Positions 1-4,301 are shown, counted from the first letter of the stretch. The stretch is DNA of 5,772 nucleotides from Candidatus Peregrinibacteria bacterium RIFOXYB2_FULL_32_7 (GCA_001787465.1 MFXJ01000083.1:1-5772), one strand, 5' to 3'. Made by a program: numbers and translations. The notes: generated by a model from the letters alone, not told the origin.

Positions 1-76
1 TTGTCATCAATAGTTGCCATAATAACTATCTATTAGCATATTCATTTTTAAAATCATTTTAAACGGATTGAAACCC

Positions 77-110
77 GACACTGAACACTCAAACAAGGAA
101 TTCGAACCCC
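77..110 (+). repeat. Degenerate dispersed repeat, copy R1
   Basis: This segment runs through two 'actgaac/actcaaac'-type heptads into 'ggaattcgaacccc'. It aligns with 611-646 with only a few substitutions and two small gaps: both have gacac-gaacact, then aacaa, then gaattcg, then ccc. Weaker relatives are at 3149-3190 and 3329-3374. It lies downstream of the nucleotidyltransferase gene. The rest of 1-174 shows no convincing gene or RNA. Confidence 0.6.
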
Positions 111-174
111 ATTCATCTTTAGTTCATTTAATTAAAATTTTAATTTTCTGTTTTAATTCCGGGATATCCTTTTT

Positions 175-459
175 TCATATCGCTACCAGCTCCTTTTGGA
201 TCGTTTTCTTAAGTTTGGGATGCATACTCCTTAAAGTAACAATATCTACCGAAAGACCAATTTTATCTTCAATATAATTTGCAACTCTTGAAAGGTCGAG
301 CAGTGTAAATCCATCTGGTGCTTCAATAGCGACGTCAATATCATTGTAGTTTTTTTTCTTTTTTGTAAAACTACCAAAAAGATATGCTTTTTTTATTCGA
401 TTTTTTGAAATTATTTTTTTGAGTATCTTTATGATTTCTTCCTTTTTCAATTCGTCCAC
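175..459 (-). CDS. Minimal nucleotidyltransferase (MNT/MntA-like)
   Basis: This 94-residue cytoplasmic protein is a single polymerase-beta-type nucleotidyltransferase domain. The signature is visible: G29-S30-F31 in 'LFGSF', the metal-binding pair D40 and D42 in 'NDIDVAIE', and a third acidic residue D72 in 'SVDIVT'. Its size matches MntA-type proteins, which transfer nucleotides to a HEPN ribonuclease toxin and so neutralise it. The start is GTG: an in-frame TAG directly precedes it and no ATG is available at the N-terminus. A TATA-like box centred about 26 nt upstream supports a leaderless mRNA. No HEPN gene lies upstream or in the 174 nt downstream, so the gene is an orphan here unless a partner lies beyond the left edge. 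The family call is firm; an antitoxin role is inferred. Confidence 0.85.
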   Translation of the reverse strand: MDELKKEEIIKILKKIISKNRIKKAYLFGSFTKKKKNYNDIDVAIEAPDGFTLLDLSRVANYIEDKIGLSVDIVTLRSMHPKLKKTIQKELVAI

Positions 460-480
460 CTAACTTATTTTCATTAGTGA

Positions 481-490
481 ATATTATATT
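481..490 (-). promoter_or_regulatory. TATA-like box for the nucleotidyltransferase gene
   Basis: On the minus strand this reads AATATAATAT, centred about 26 nt before the GTG start. That is the spacing expected for an archaeal leaderless transcript. Confidence 0.45.
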
Positions 491-610
491 TGTTTGCAAC
501 AACACTGAAATTCGATTTTGTTGTGGCCCGAACGCTATCAAAAACGAACTCTTACAAAAACGGGTTAAATATGGATAGTGGAAAAAGTGAGTTTAGTGAT
601 GTAAATACTG

Positions 611-646
611 GACACAGAACACTGAACAAGAATTCGGGCCCACAGG
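611..646 (+). repeat. Degenerate dispersed repeat, copy R2, ending in a tRNA 3'-end-like motif
   Basis: Heptads 'cagaac actgaac' are followed by 'aagaattcgggcccacagg'. The last 14 bases (633-646) are identical to 3361-3374, which are the 3' end and two trailer bases of the tRNA-Lys gene. The rest aligns with R1 at 77-110. It lies just past the 3' end of the DUF2283 gene. A weak further relative may lie at 500-536. Nothing else is recognisable between 491 and 664. Confidence 0.6.
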
Positions 647-664
647 AAGGGCAGAAGGCACATT

Positions 665-1000
665 TTAAACAGAAGCCAGAGGGCTTTGGTATAAAGGAAT
701 AAGCACACTTGCAGCTTTTTGTTTTTTCTGTGGTGATTCAAACTGCAATAAGTATCCGTTTGCAGATTCTGGCTTGATTTCACATAACAGTTGCTTCATC
801 TCTTCCTTGCTAACTGCCCTATTAAAAAGTTTGGATAATTCTTCACTGGCATCAAGTATTTCGAGCCCGGCCAGTTTTCCATCATTAGTCATGTCGACCA
901 GAATATGCTCAGTCAATTCTATTGTAATATCTGATTTTTTTATATCTATCTCTATTGCAATTGCATCAACTTCAGAATCGTAATGATATTTAATTTTCAT
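665..1000 (-). CDS. DUF2283 family protein, likely antitoxin
   Basis: The first 55 or so of 111 residues match the small DUF2283 fold. It opens with 'MKIKYHYDSEVDAIAIEI', then 'ELTEHILVDMTNDGKLAGLE', then 'ILDASE'. Family members are usually only about 60-80 residues. Here residues 56-111 form an extension; its last part (rich in K, Q, S, P) reads towards repeat R2 and may be a recent read-through. The ATG lies 4 nt after the stop of the DUF4258-like gene, so the two form an operon with the putative toxin first. An additional TATA-like box inside the upstream gene is centred 25 nt before this ATG, so the protein could also be made from its own leaderless transcript. The biochemical role of DUF2283 is not established; antitoxin is inferred from the pairing. 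Confidence 0.75.
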   Translation of the reverse strand: MKIKYHYDSEVDAIAIEIDIKKSDITIELTEHILVDMTNDGKLAGLEILDASEELSKLFNRAVSKEEMKQLLCEIKPESANGYLLQFESPQKKQKAASVLIPLYQSPLASV

Positions 1001-1004
1001 GATA

Positions 1005-1358
1005 TTACACTCTCTTTCTGTATTTATATATGTTCTTTTGTAAGGTTTTACTTGTTTTATATATGGTTATTAGGCGTATTTGTCCATCGATGGACAGGAC
1101 ATAAGTATCGAACCCTCTTTCGGGTGATCTATAATATATTTTGAATTTTCTATCGCCTGGACTTTCTGAGGGTTGCTCAACAACAAGATGGGGGACATTT
1201 TCATATAGATCTTTTTCAAATTTTTCTATTTTATCTGTATTATCACCGATTAACTGTCGCATTCTTGCTCTTTGGATAGAATGTTCCGTATAAATTATCC
1301 CGCGCTTTTTCTGTGTAAGTAGGGTTAGAAAAACATTTACGTCAATTACTTTTTCCAT
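1005..1358 (-). CDS. DUF4258-like putative toxin (RelE-like small protein)
   Basis: This 117-residue soluble basic protein has a helix carrying 'YTEHSIQRARMRQ', which resembles the H-A-x-x-R helix of DUF4258 proteins. Strand-like segments follow: 'KFKIYYRS', 'GFDTYVLSIDGQIRLITIY', and a basic tail 'YKYRKRV'. That layout suits small RelE-like or DUF4258 toxins that act on RNA or ribosomes, but no catalytic set can be assigned with confidence. It is the first gene of an operon with a DUF2283 gene 4 nt downstream, an arrangement typical of toxin-first modules. ATG is preceded by GTGG, a possible weak ribosome-binding site, and by a TATA box 33 nt upstream. An untyped phage-derived protein is the main alternative. 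Confidence 0.6.
   Translation of the reverse strand: MEKVIDVNVFLTLLTQKKRGIIYTEHSIQRARMRQLIGDNTDKIEKFEKDLYENVPHLVVEQPSESPGDRKFKIYYRSPERGFDTYVLSIDGQIRLITIYKTSKTLQKNIYKYRKRV
1021..1030 (-). promoter_or_regulatory. Internal TATA-like box ahead of the DUF2283 gene
   Basis: Minus-strand TATATAAATA lies within the last codons of the DUF4258-like gene and is centred 25 nt before the DUF2283 ATG. This matches the TATA-to-start spacing of the other leaderless genes here. It would allow the likely antitoxin to be expressed in excess of the toxin. Confidence 0.45.
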
Positions 1359-1387
1359 AATTCCACAATACTAATGCTCGTTGTTCG

Positions 1388-1395
1388 TATTTATA
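1388..1395 (-). promoter_or_regulatory. TATA box of the DUF4258/DUF2283 operon
   Basis: Minus-strand TATAAATA is centred 33 nt before the ATG at 1358, which predicts a leader of roughly 7 nt. It overlaps the stop codon of the displaced reading-frame tail that follows the TPR-like gene. Confidence 0.5.
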
Positions 1396-1486
1396 TTTTT
1401 TCCTGCATCTTCCTCACCTTGTCAATGAAGTTATCATCATGATACTTAAAGTCTCCATATCGAATTGCTAAGAGATCAATTTTCCC
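1391..1486 (-). pseudogene. Out-of-frame C-terminal tail of the TPR-like protein
   Basis: Just past the stop of the TPR-like gene, another frame encodes 'GKIDLLAIRYGDF', then 'KYHDDNFIDKVRKMQEKI', then TAA at 1391-1393. The same frame is open back to a run of five A (minus strand) at 1514-1518. A one-base shift there would join residues 1-341 of the 355-residue protein to 40 further residues, giving 381. The tail's final 15 residues match the coding remnant at 2560-2652 (DD, then I, then [VI]R, then MQE, with stops in register). This supports it being real coding sequence, now displaced by frameshift or sequencing error. Confidence 0.55.
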
Positions 1487-2535
1487 AATATAATTGTTTG
1501 ATTTGTATACTTGTTTTTGATTGTACAATAATTATCTTCTAATTTTGTTGCGGTTTTAATGGCAGTGCAATATCCTATCACTAAACCATTTTTGATATAT
1601 TCATTTTGCGAATAATTTATCAATAGAAATGCTTTTTCATAAAGCATTATTGCTTCATCATATTTATCGTTTTTAAGTTTTATATCTGCCTTTGTTTGAA
1701 GCAAATTCCAAGATTGTTCAAAATATTGATTAGGTACCTGTTCAATCCATTTTTCAGCATTAGTATAATTACCAAGCATATAATATGCATCTGCCATACC
1801 ATACTGTGCCGTTCTACAGTCCCAGTAAGGGGTTCTCATTGCATTTCTATAGTGTATTATTGCTTCTGAATAGTTTTTTTGTAGAAATAATACTTCTGCT
1901 TTTTTGATTTCTTGATCATCACAAAGCCCTTCATAAGTCGTTAGTGTTTTTGTATCGCCAGGATCATCGTTCATTCTAAGAATAGAAGAATTAATTTGAT
2001 ACGATCCATTACAATCTATTGCTGAAACCTTTATCGGTATGTTTACTGTTTGCCCAGGATCAATCTCTCCAATCATTACTTGATGTATGCATCCAGTACT
2101 TTCATTACACTGGATAAGACCAATGAAAGTTATACCTTCAGATGCCTTAATTACTGCCACCTTTCCCACCAAAGAAAAATCATATTCCATCATAGCAACA
2201 ACATCATATTTTGGTTCATTGAAGTTGTTAACAATTTTTAAGTTATAAGAACTAGTCCATCCATCACAATTGATATTCTTGGATTCTGGAAAAATAAATA
2301 ATCCCTTTTGTTTAGTGTCAGTATGTATGGTTATATTTTGATTTACTGTTGAATCCACAATTGTCTGTTGGACACTGGTATCCCCGCTTTGTGATTGAGA
2401 AGTAGTTGTTGTGCTTGTTTTTGTAGGGAATATGATAGGGATAACATACATGGAAATCAAAGTAACAATTGCTATCAGAATCACTATTCGATTGTATCGC
2501 CATCCTCCTTTTGGATATTTAAACCAATAGATCAT
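1468..2535 (-). CDS. Membrane-anchored extracellular protein with TPR-like repeats
   Basis: I do not recognise a named family for this 355-residue protein. An N-terminal membrane anchor spans about residues 17-36 (IVILIAIVTLISMYVI), with basic residues before it. A Ser/Thr/Gln-rich linker (about 38-60) follows. A probable beta-sandwich region (about 95-200) has paired cysteines C143/C149 and C175. Three helical TPR-like units lie at about 208-238, 243-268 and 277-306; they contain 'NYSEAIIHYRNA', 'MLGNYTNAEKW' and 'KYDEAIMLYEKA'. Many N-x-S/T sequons (for example N68, N144, N177, N221, N257, N307) and the cysteines fit an extracytoplasmic, glycosylated, disulphide-bonded domain, perhaps for protein-protein contact at the cell surface. 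ATG lies 25 nt downstream of a TATA box. The C-terminus appears cut short by a frameshift near 1514-1518. Confidence 0.75.
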   Translation of the reverse strand: MIYWFKYPKGGWRYNRIVILIAIVTLISMYVIPIIFPTKTSTTTTSQSQSGDTSVQQTIVDSTVNQNITIHTDTKQKGLFIFPESKNINCDGWTSSYNLKIVNNFNEPKYDVVAMMEYDFSLVGKVAVIKASEGITFIGLIQCNESTGCIHQVMIGEIDPGQTVNIPIKVSAIDCNGSYQINSSILRMNDDPGDTKTLTTYEGLCDDQEIKKAEVLFLQKNYSEAIIHYRNAMRTPYWDCRTAQYGMADAYYMLGNYTNAEKWIEQVPNQYFEQSWNLLQTKADIKLKNDKYDEAIMLYEKAFLLINYSQNEYIKNGLVIGYCTAIKTATKLEDNYCTIKNKYTNQTIILGKLIS

Positions 2536-2556
2536 GTAAAGTAGTGTAATTCATAA

Positions 2557-2564
2557 AATTTATA
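2557..2564 (-). promoter_or_regulatory. TATA box of the TPR-like gene
   Basis: Minus-strand TATAAATT is centred 25 nt before the ATG at 2535, which predicts a leaderless mRNA. It overlaps the stop codon (2560-2562) of the coding remnant upstream, just as the TATA box at 1388-1395 overlaps the related tail at 1391. Confidence 0.5.
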
Positions 2565-2652
2565 CATGTTCCTGCATTTCTCTTATCCTTCTGATGAGTC
2601 GGTCATCATTGGCTTTGCTAAGGTTGGCATGTACCCTTGGCAAACGATACAA
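2560..2652 (-). pseudogene. C-terminal remnant of a paralogue of the TPR-like protein
   Basis: This open stretch between two in-frame stops (TAA 2653-2655 and TAA 2560-2562) encodes 'LYRLPRVHANLSKA' followed by 'NDDRLIRRIREMQEHV'. Its last residues align without gaps with the displaced tail at 1391-1486: DD, I, [KR][VI]R, MQE, then two residues and stop. There is no start codon or promoter of its own, and it is cut off by the divergent membrane-protein gene. It is probably the 3' remnant of a tandem copy of the downstream gene. The match is short, so chance similarity is not fully excluded. Confidence 0.45.
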
Positions 2653-2660
2653 TTAATAAG
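2651..2660 (+). promoter_or_regulatory. TATA-like box of the 144-residue membrane protein gene
   Basis: AATTAATAAG is centred about 26 nt before the ATG at 2681, the spacing seen at the other apparently leaderless genes. The match to a TATA box is modest. Confidence 0.35.
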
Positions 2661-2680
2661 ATAAATTTAGAGTAGTTATT

Positions 2681-3115
2681 ATGGCTCGGGCAACAGTTCC
2701 AGCAATGGTATGCATCTTAGGGATTCTTTGGCCAGGCATTTTAATAATTCTTATGATGAACAATATACTCCCTGCAACTTTGCAAGGTAAGGCATTTGTT
2801 ATATCTCTATTCCTACCTGCGATTTTGCTTCTTTTTTTAGCAGCTTTTCTTGCAACGAGAAAACTACAATTCAAAACAATAGATTATGCGAAGGTAATTC
2901 ATTATGGAATGAGAATGCGCGGTATAAATGCATATATTACAACTGATTATGAGCCGATTCCAGGTATGATAACATACAACGGAACACCTGAGTTCATTAC
3001 AAAAGACAAGAAAATAACTGCTGATGGTTCCATGTTATTTCATGTGATTGGCGGAAGTACCCTATTCACTATTTTATATGTTGTCGTGATGGCTGTAATG
3101 TTTTTATATAAATAA
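2681..3115 (+). CDS. Small integral membrane protein, unknown function
   Basis: This 144-residue protein is unrecognised. Three hydrophobic segments are visible: about residues 7-28, 38-58 and 118-142, the last ending at the C-terminus in 'MFLYK'. Between helices two and three lies a polar domain of about 60 residues (59-117) with 'YGMRMRGINAYITTDYEPIPG'. By the positive-inside rule the 'TRKLQFK' after helix two suggests that this domain faces the cytoplasm. No cysteine pairs or catalytic motifs stand out. ATG is chosen because the TATA-like box is about 26 nt upstream; an ATG at codon 9 is the only near alternative. It diverges from the TPR-like gene and is followed 11 nt after its stop by a T6 run that may terminate transcription. 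Confidence 0.7.
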   Translation: MARATVPAMVCILGILWPGILIILMMNNILPATLQGKAFVISLFLPAILLLFLAAFLATRKLQFKTIDYAKVIHYGMRMRGINAYITTDYEPIPGMITYNGTPEFITKDKKITADGSMLFHVIGGSTLFTILYVVVMAVMFLYK

Positions 3116-3125
3116 AAGTGCTCCA

Positions 3126-3131
3126 TTTTTT
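3126..3131 (+). terminator. Oligo-T terminator of the membrane protein gene
   Basis: A run of six T begins 11 nt after the stop codon. Archaeal RNA polymerase terminates intrinsically at oligo-T tracts without needing a hairpin. Confidence 0.4.
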
Positions 3132-3148
3132 GTGGTTCTTACATGATA

Positions 3149-3190
3149 CCGAACACCCAAAACTGGAGACAAAAAATCAAAATCGGGCCT
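3149..3190 (+). repeat. Degenerate dispersed repeat, copy R3
   Basis: 'ccgaacacccaaaactgga' followed after an A-rich spacer by 'atcgggcct' has the same order of parts as R1, R2 and R4: GAAC-type heptads, a spacer, then TCGGGCC. It is the most diverged copy. Confidence 0.35.
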
Positions 3191-3214
3191 ACGGCGACCT
3201 TAGCGGTCACCTAC

Positions 3215-3241
3215 AGCGAAACAGAAAAGTTCTGTTTCGCT
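3215..3241. repeat. Perfect 12-bp inverted repeat, 3-nt loop
   Basis: agcgaaacagaa (3215-3226) and its exact reverse complement (3230-3241) enclose AAG. It could form a strong hairpin in RNA from either strand. A 9-base core, gcgaaacag, recurs at 3426-3434 in tRNA intron 3. A weaker hairpin (gacc/ggtc, 3196-3208) lies just to its left. Confidence 0.7.
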
Positions 3242-3243
3242 AC

Positions 3244-3304
3244 TAGCAAACCATGCTGAGATAAAGCAACTGTTAAAAAGTCGCATTACTTTCATGGTTT
3301 GCTA
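3244..3304. repeat. Perfect 12-bp inverted repeat with 37-nt loop
   Basis: tagcaaaccatg (3244-3255) is exactly complementary to catggtttgcta (3293-3304). It starts 2 nt after the preceding hairpin. The 37-nt loop has no gene or clear box C/D pattern. It lies downstream of the tRNA-Lys gene, so it could be part of the 3' trailer, a small non-coding RNA or a mobile-element remnant. Confidence 0.65.
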
Positions 3305-3328
3305 TAGTCCCTAAAGTCCTGAGTACAA

Positions 3329-3374
3329 GACCCAGAACTCTAAACTCAATACTTACGACTTTCGGGCCCACAGG
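3329..3374 (+). repeat. Degenerate dispersed repeat, copy R4, overlapping the tRNA-Lys 3' end
   Basis: 'gacccagaactctaaact' leads through a spacer to 'ttcgggcccacagg'. This repeats the architecture of R2 (611-646), including a 14-base identity. The last 12 bases are the tRNA-Lys 3' end itself. Confidence 0.5.
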
Positions 3375-3376
3375 GA

Positions 3377-3457
3377 AATTCATGCGTTGACAGTTTACCG
3401 TCCTCAGTTTCGCGTTTTGTGCTTCGCGAAACAGGGAACCCGGAACTGGAAACGCAA
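3377..3457 (-). other. tRNA intron 3, T-loop position 59/60, 81 nt
   Basis: The BHB is complete. The exon T-stem CAGGG/CCCTG forms the outer helix. TTCA (exon) pairs with TGAA (intron) as the 4-bp central helix. The two 3-nt bulges are AA|T and TT|T. TGCGTT/AACGCA forms a 6-bp inner helix. Cutting both bulges after their second base restores the T-loop TTCAAAT. The intron interior holds a further GTTTCGCG/CGCGAAAC hairpin. Confidence 0.9.
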
Positions 3458-3479
3458 TTTGAACCCTGGACAGCCGGAT

Positions 3480-3497
3480 GACTCTTTCGAAAAGAAA
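3480..3497 (-). other. tRNA intron 2, canonical position 37/38, 18 nt
   Basis: The BHB is complete. The anticodon stem is the outer helix and CTCT (32-35) pairs with intron AGAG as the 4-bp central helix. The bulges are TA|T and TC|A, and a short inner stem is TTC/GAA. Splicing gives the standard 7-nt loop. Confidence 0.92.
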
Positions 3498-3512
3498 TAA
3501 GAGTCCGGTACT

Positions 3513-3548
3513 TATGGCAAAATGGTTATTGCTAATATATCCAAATTT
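3513..3548 (-). other. tRNA intron 1, D-arm position 22/23, 36 nt
   Basis: Removing these 36 nt restores the D-stem (GAGT opposite GCTC). A relaxed BHB is possible: TGGT pairs with GCCA (one G-U), the bulges are AG|A and TA|A, and the inner stem is AATTTGG/CCATTTT with two T-T mismatches. The outer helix is poor. The splice point could shift by a base because of flanking A residues, without changing the product. Confidence 0.75.
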
Positions 3549-3561
3549 CTACCAAGCTGAG

Positions 3562-4272
3562 CTATAGGCCCTTCGTAACATTAGTATACATATCCCCTTT
3601 TAAAAGTTTATTTCGGTCTGGTTTTTTGATTATATTTAAATATCTTCCTTTGTGGTATGGATGTGTAAAACCACACGTTTCAAAAAATAATTTAATACTA
3701 TTCTGATCAGTAATTCGTATAACGTGACAATTAAGAACTTTAGTTATTTTGTTTATTTTTATCCCCTGTTTCTCTAAAATTTTTTTTATTTGTTTTATAA
3801 CTTTTAAACTTTTCATTTTAAACTGAACAATTGCATAGTTTCGATAAGCCTTTGAGTGACCCGCGTATTGTTTCGAATACCTGCGATATACGCTTCCATC
3901 AGTGTTGAATATTCCGCGTACACATGCTAAAGTTAATTTTTCTGATATCTCTACTTCTTTGGGAATTTTAATTTTATTTCCTTTCACACCAACCGGAAGA
4001 TTTAATTTGCAAAAGAATTGAAAAATCTCTTTTGAGCAAAGTACATAATTCATGCAATTATGGGATTTTCTATGATAAATATTTTTTGTTCCATTAAGGT
4101 ATTTAGTAACTATCGGAATTATTCTATTTTGGTAATATGGGACATCATTTTTCCAGTTTCCGGTAAATAATGTTACATTTCTAATTCTTCCATTATTCAT
4201 ATAACTACTCATGCATCCATCTCCGATAAAGGCTCCAATCAATTCTGCTAACGCTTCATTTAATTCAACCAT
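3562..4272 (-). CDS. LAGLIDADG homing endonuclease, overlapping the tRNA-Lys 5' end
   Basis: This 236-residue protein has two LAGLIDADG motifs, so it should act as a monomer that makes a site-specific double-strand break. Motif one is 'LAELIGAFIGDG' (about residues 8-19, catalytic D18). Motif two is 'LACVRGIFNTDGSV' (about 115-128, D125). Both acidic residues are present, so the enzyme is probably active. The fold between and after them is of normal length. The gene is AT-rich and lysine-rich. ATG lies 25 nt downstream of TATA box TTTATAAA, implying a leaderless mRNA. The last codons and the TAG stop are tRNA nucleotides 1-10 ('TKGL' then stop; TAG is tRNA positions 8-10). The gene is therefore not inside an intron but abuts and overlaps the 5' end of the tRNA. 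Its likely target is an allele of this tRNA locus; that is inference. Confidence 0.88.
   Translation of the reverse strand: MVELNEALAELIGAFIGDGCMSSYMNNGRIRNVTLFTGNWKNDVPYYQNRIIPIVTKYLNGTKNIYHRKSHNCMNYVLCSKEIFQFFCKLNLPVGVKGNKIKIPKEVEISEKLTLACVRGIFNTDGSVYRRYSKQYAGHSKAYRNYAIVQFKMKSLKVIKQIKKILEKQGIKINKITKVLNCHVIRITDQNSIKLFFETCGFTHPYHKGRYLNIIKKPDRNKLLKGDMYTNVTKGL
3598..3605 (-). promoter_or_regulatory. Candidate TATA box of tRNA-Lys inside the homing-endonuclease gene
   Basis: Palindromic TTTTAAAA is centred about 30 nt before tRNA nucleotide 1, within the codons for 'KLLKG'. If used, the tRNA promoter is coding sequence of the upstream gene. The alternative is co-transcription from the promoter at 4294, with RNase P trimming the 5' end. 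Confidence 0.4.
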
Positions 4273-4293
4273 GAATAAATCGGTGCAAAGTCA

Positions 4294-4301
4294 TTTATAA
4301 A
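4294..4301 (-). promoter_or_regulatory. TATA box of the homing-endonuclease gene
   Basis: TTTATAAA is centred 25 nt before the ATG at 4272, the classic spacing for a leaderless archaeal transcript. Confidence 0.6.

Larger units (their letters stand above)
3363..3571 (-). tRNA. tRNA-Lys(CUU) interrupted by three introns
   Basis: Four exons join into a complete 74-nt tRNA: 3549-3571, 3498-3512, 3458-3479 and 3363-3376. The acceptor stem is GGGCCTA paired with TGGGCCC (one G-U). The D-stem is GCTC with GAGT (one G-U), and the D-loop contains GG. The anticodon stem is CCGGA/TCCGG with loop CTCTTAA, giving anticodon CUU at 34-36. The variable loop is CTGTC, so the G15-C48 Levitt pair is kept. The T-arm is CAGGG/CCCTG with loop TTCAAAT. 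The discriminator is G73, and CCA is not encoded. Every stem closes only when the three inserts are removed, which is strong evidence that this is a functional disrupted gene and not a relic. Its first 10 nt overlap the end of the upstream homing-endonuclease gene. Multi-intron archaeal tRNAs are known, mainly in Thermoproteales and some tiny-genome archaea. Confidence 0.9.

Noticed and set aside
95..120. Minus-strand GGGGTTCGAATTCC looks like a tRNA T-arm.
   Set aside because: The 3' half of the stem pairs poorly, and no acceptor, D or anticodon arm can be built around it. It is better explained as part of repeat R1.
77..646. Repeats R1 and R2 as part of a CRISPR array.
   Set aside because: There are only two good copies, more than 500 bp apart, degenerate, with a gene between them and no regular spacers.
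1514..1518. Programmed -1 frameshift in the TPR-like gene.
   Set aside because: The site reads C AAA AAC, not a true X XXY YYZ slippery heptamer, and no downstream pseudoknot is apparent. Mutation, phase variation or sequence error is simpler.
3244..3304. Box C/D or H/ACA guide RNA in the long hairpin.
   Set aside because: A CTGA sequence is present, but there is no RUGAUGA C box in the right place and no ACA box 3 nt from a stem.
633..3374. Complete integrative element with its own integrase.
   Set aside because: No tyrosine or serine recombinase or transposase is encoded between the 14-bp repeats. It is kept only as a low-strength hypothesis.
3562..3571. The homing-endonuclease gene as an intron inside the tRNA.
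   Set aside because: The 5' acceptor half is complete at 3571 and pairs fully with the 3' end at 3363-3370. No exon lies upstream of the endonuclease gene.
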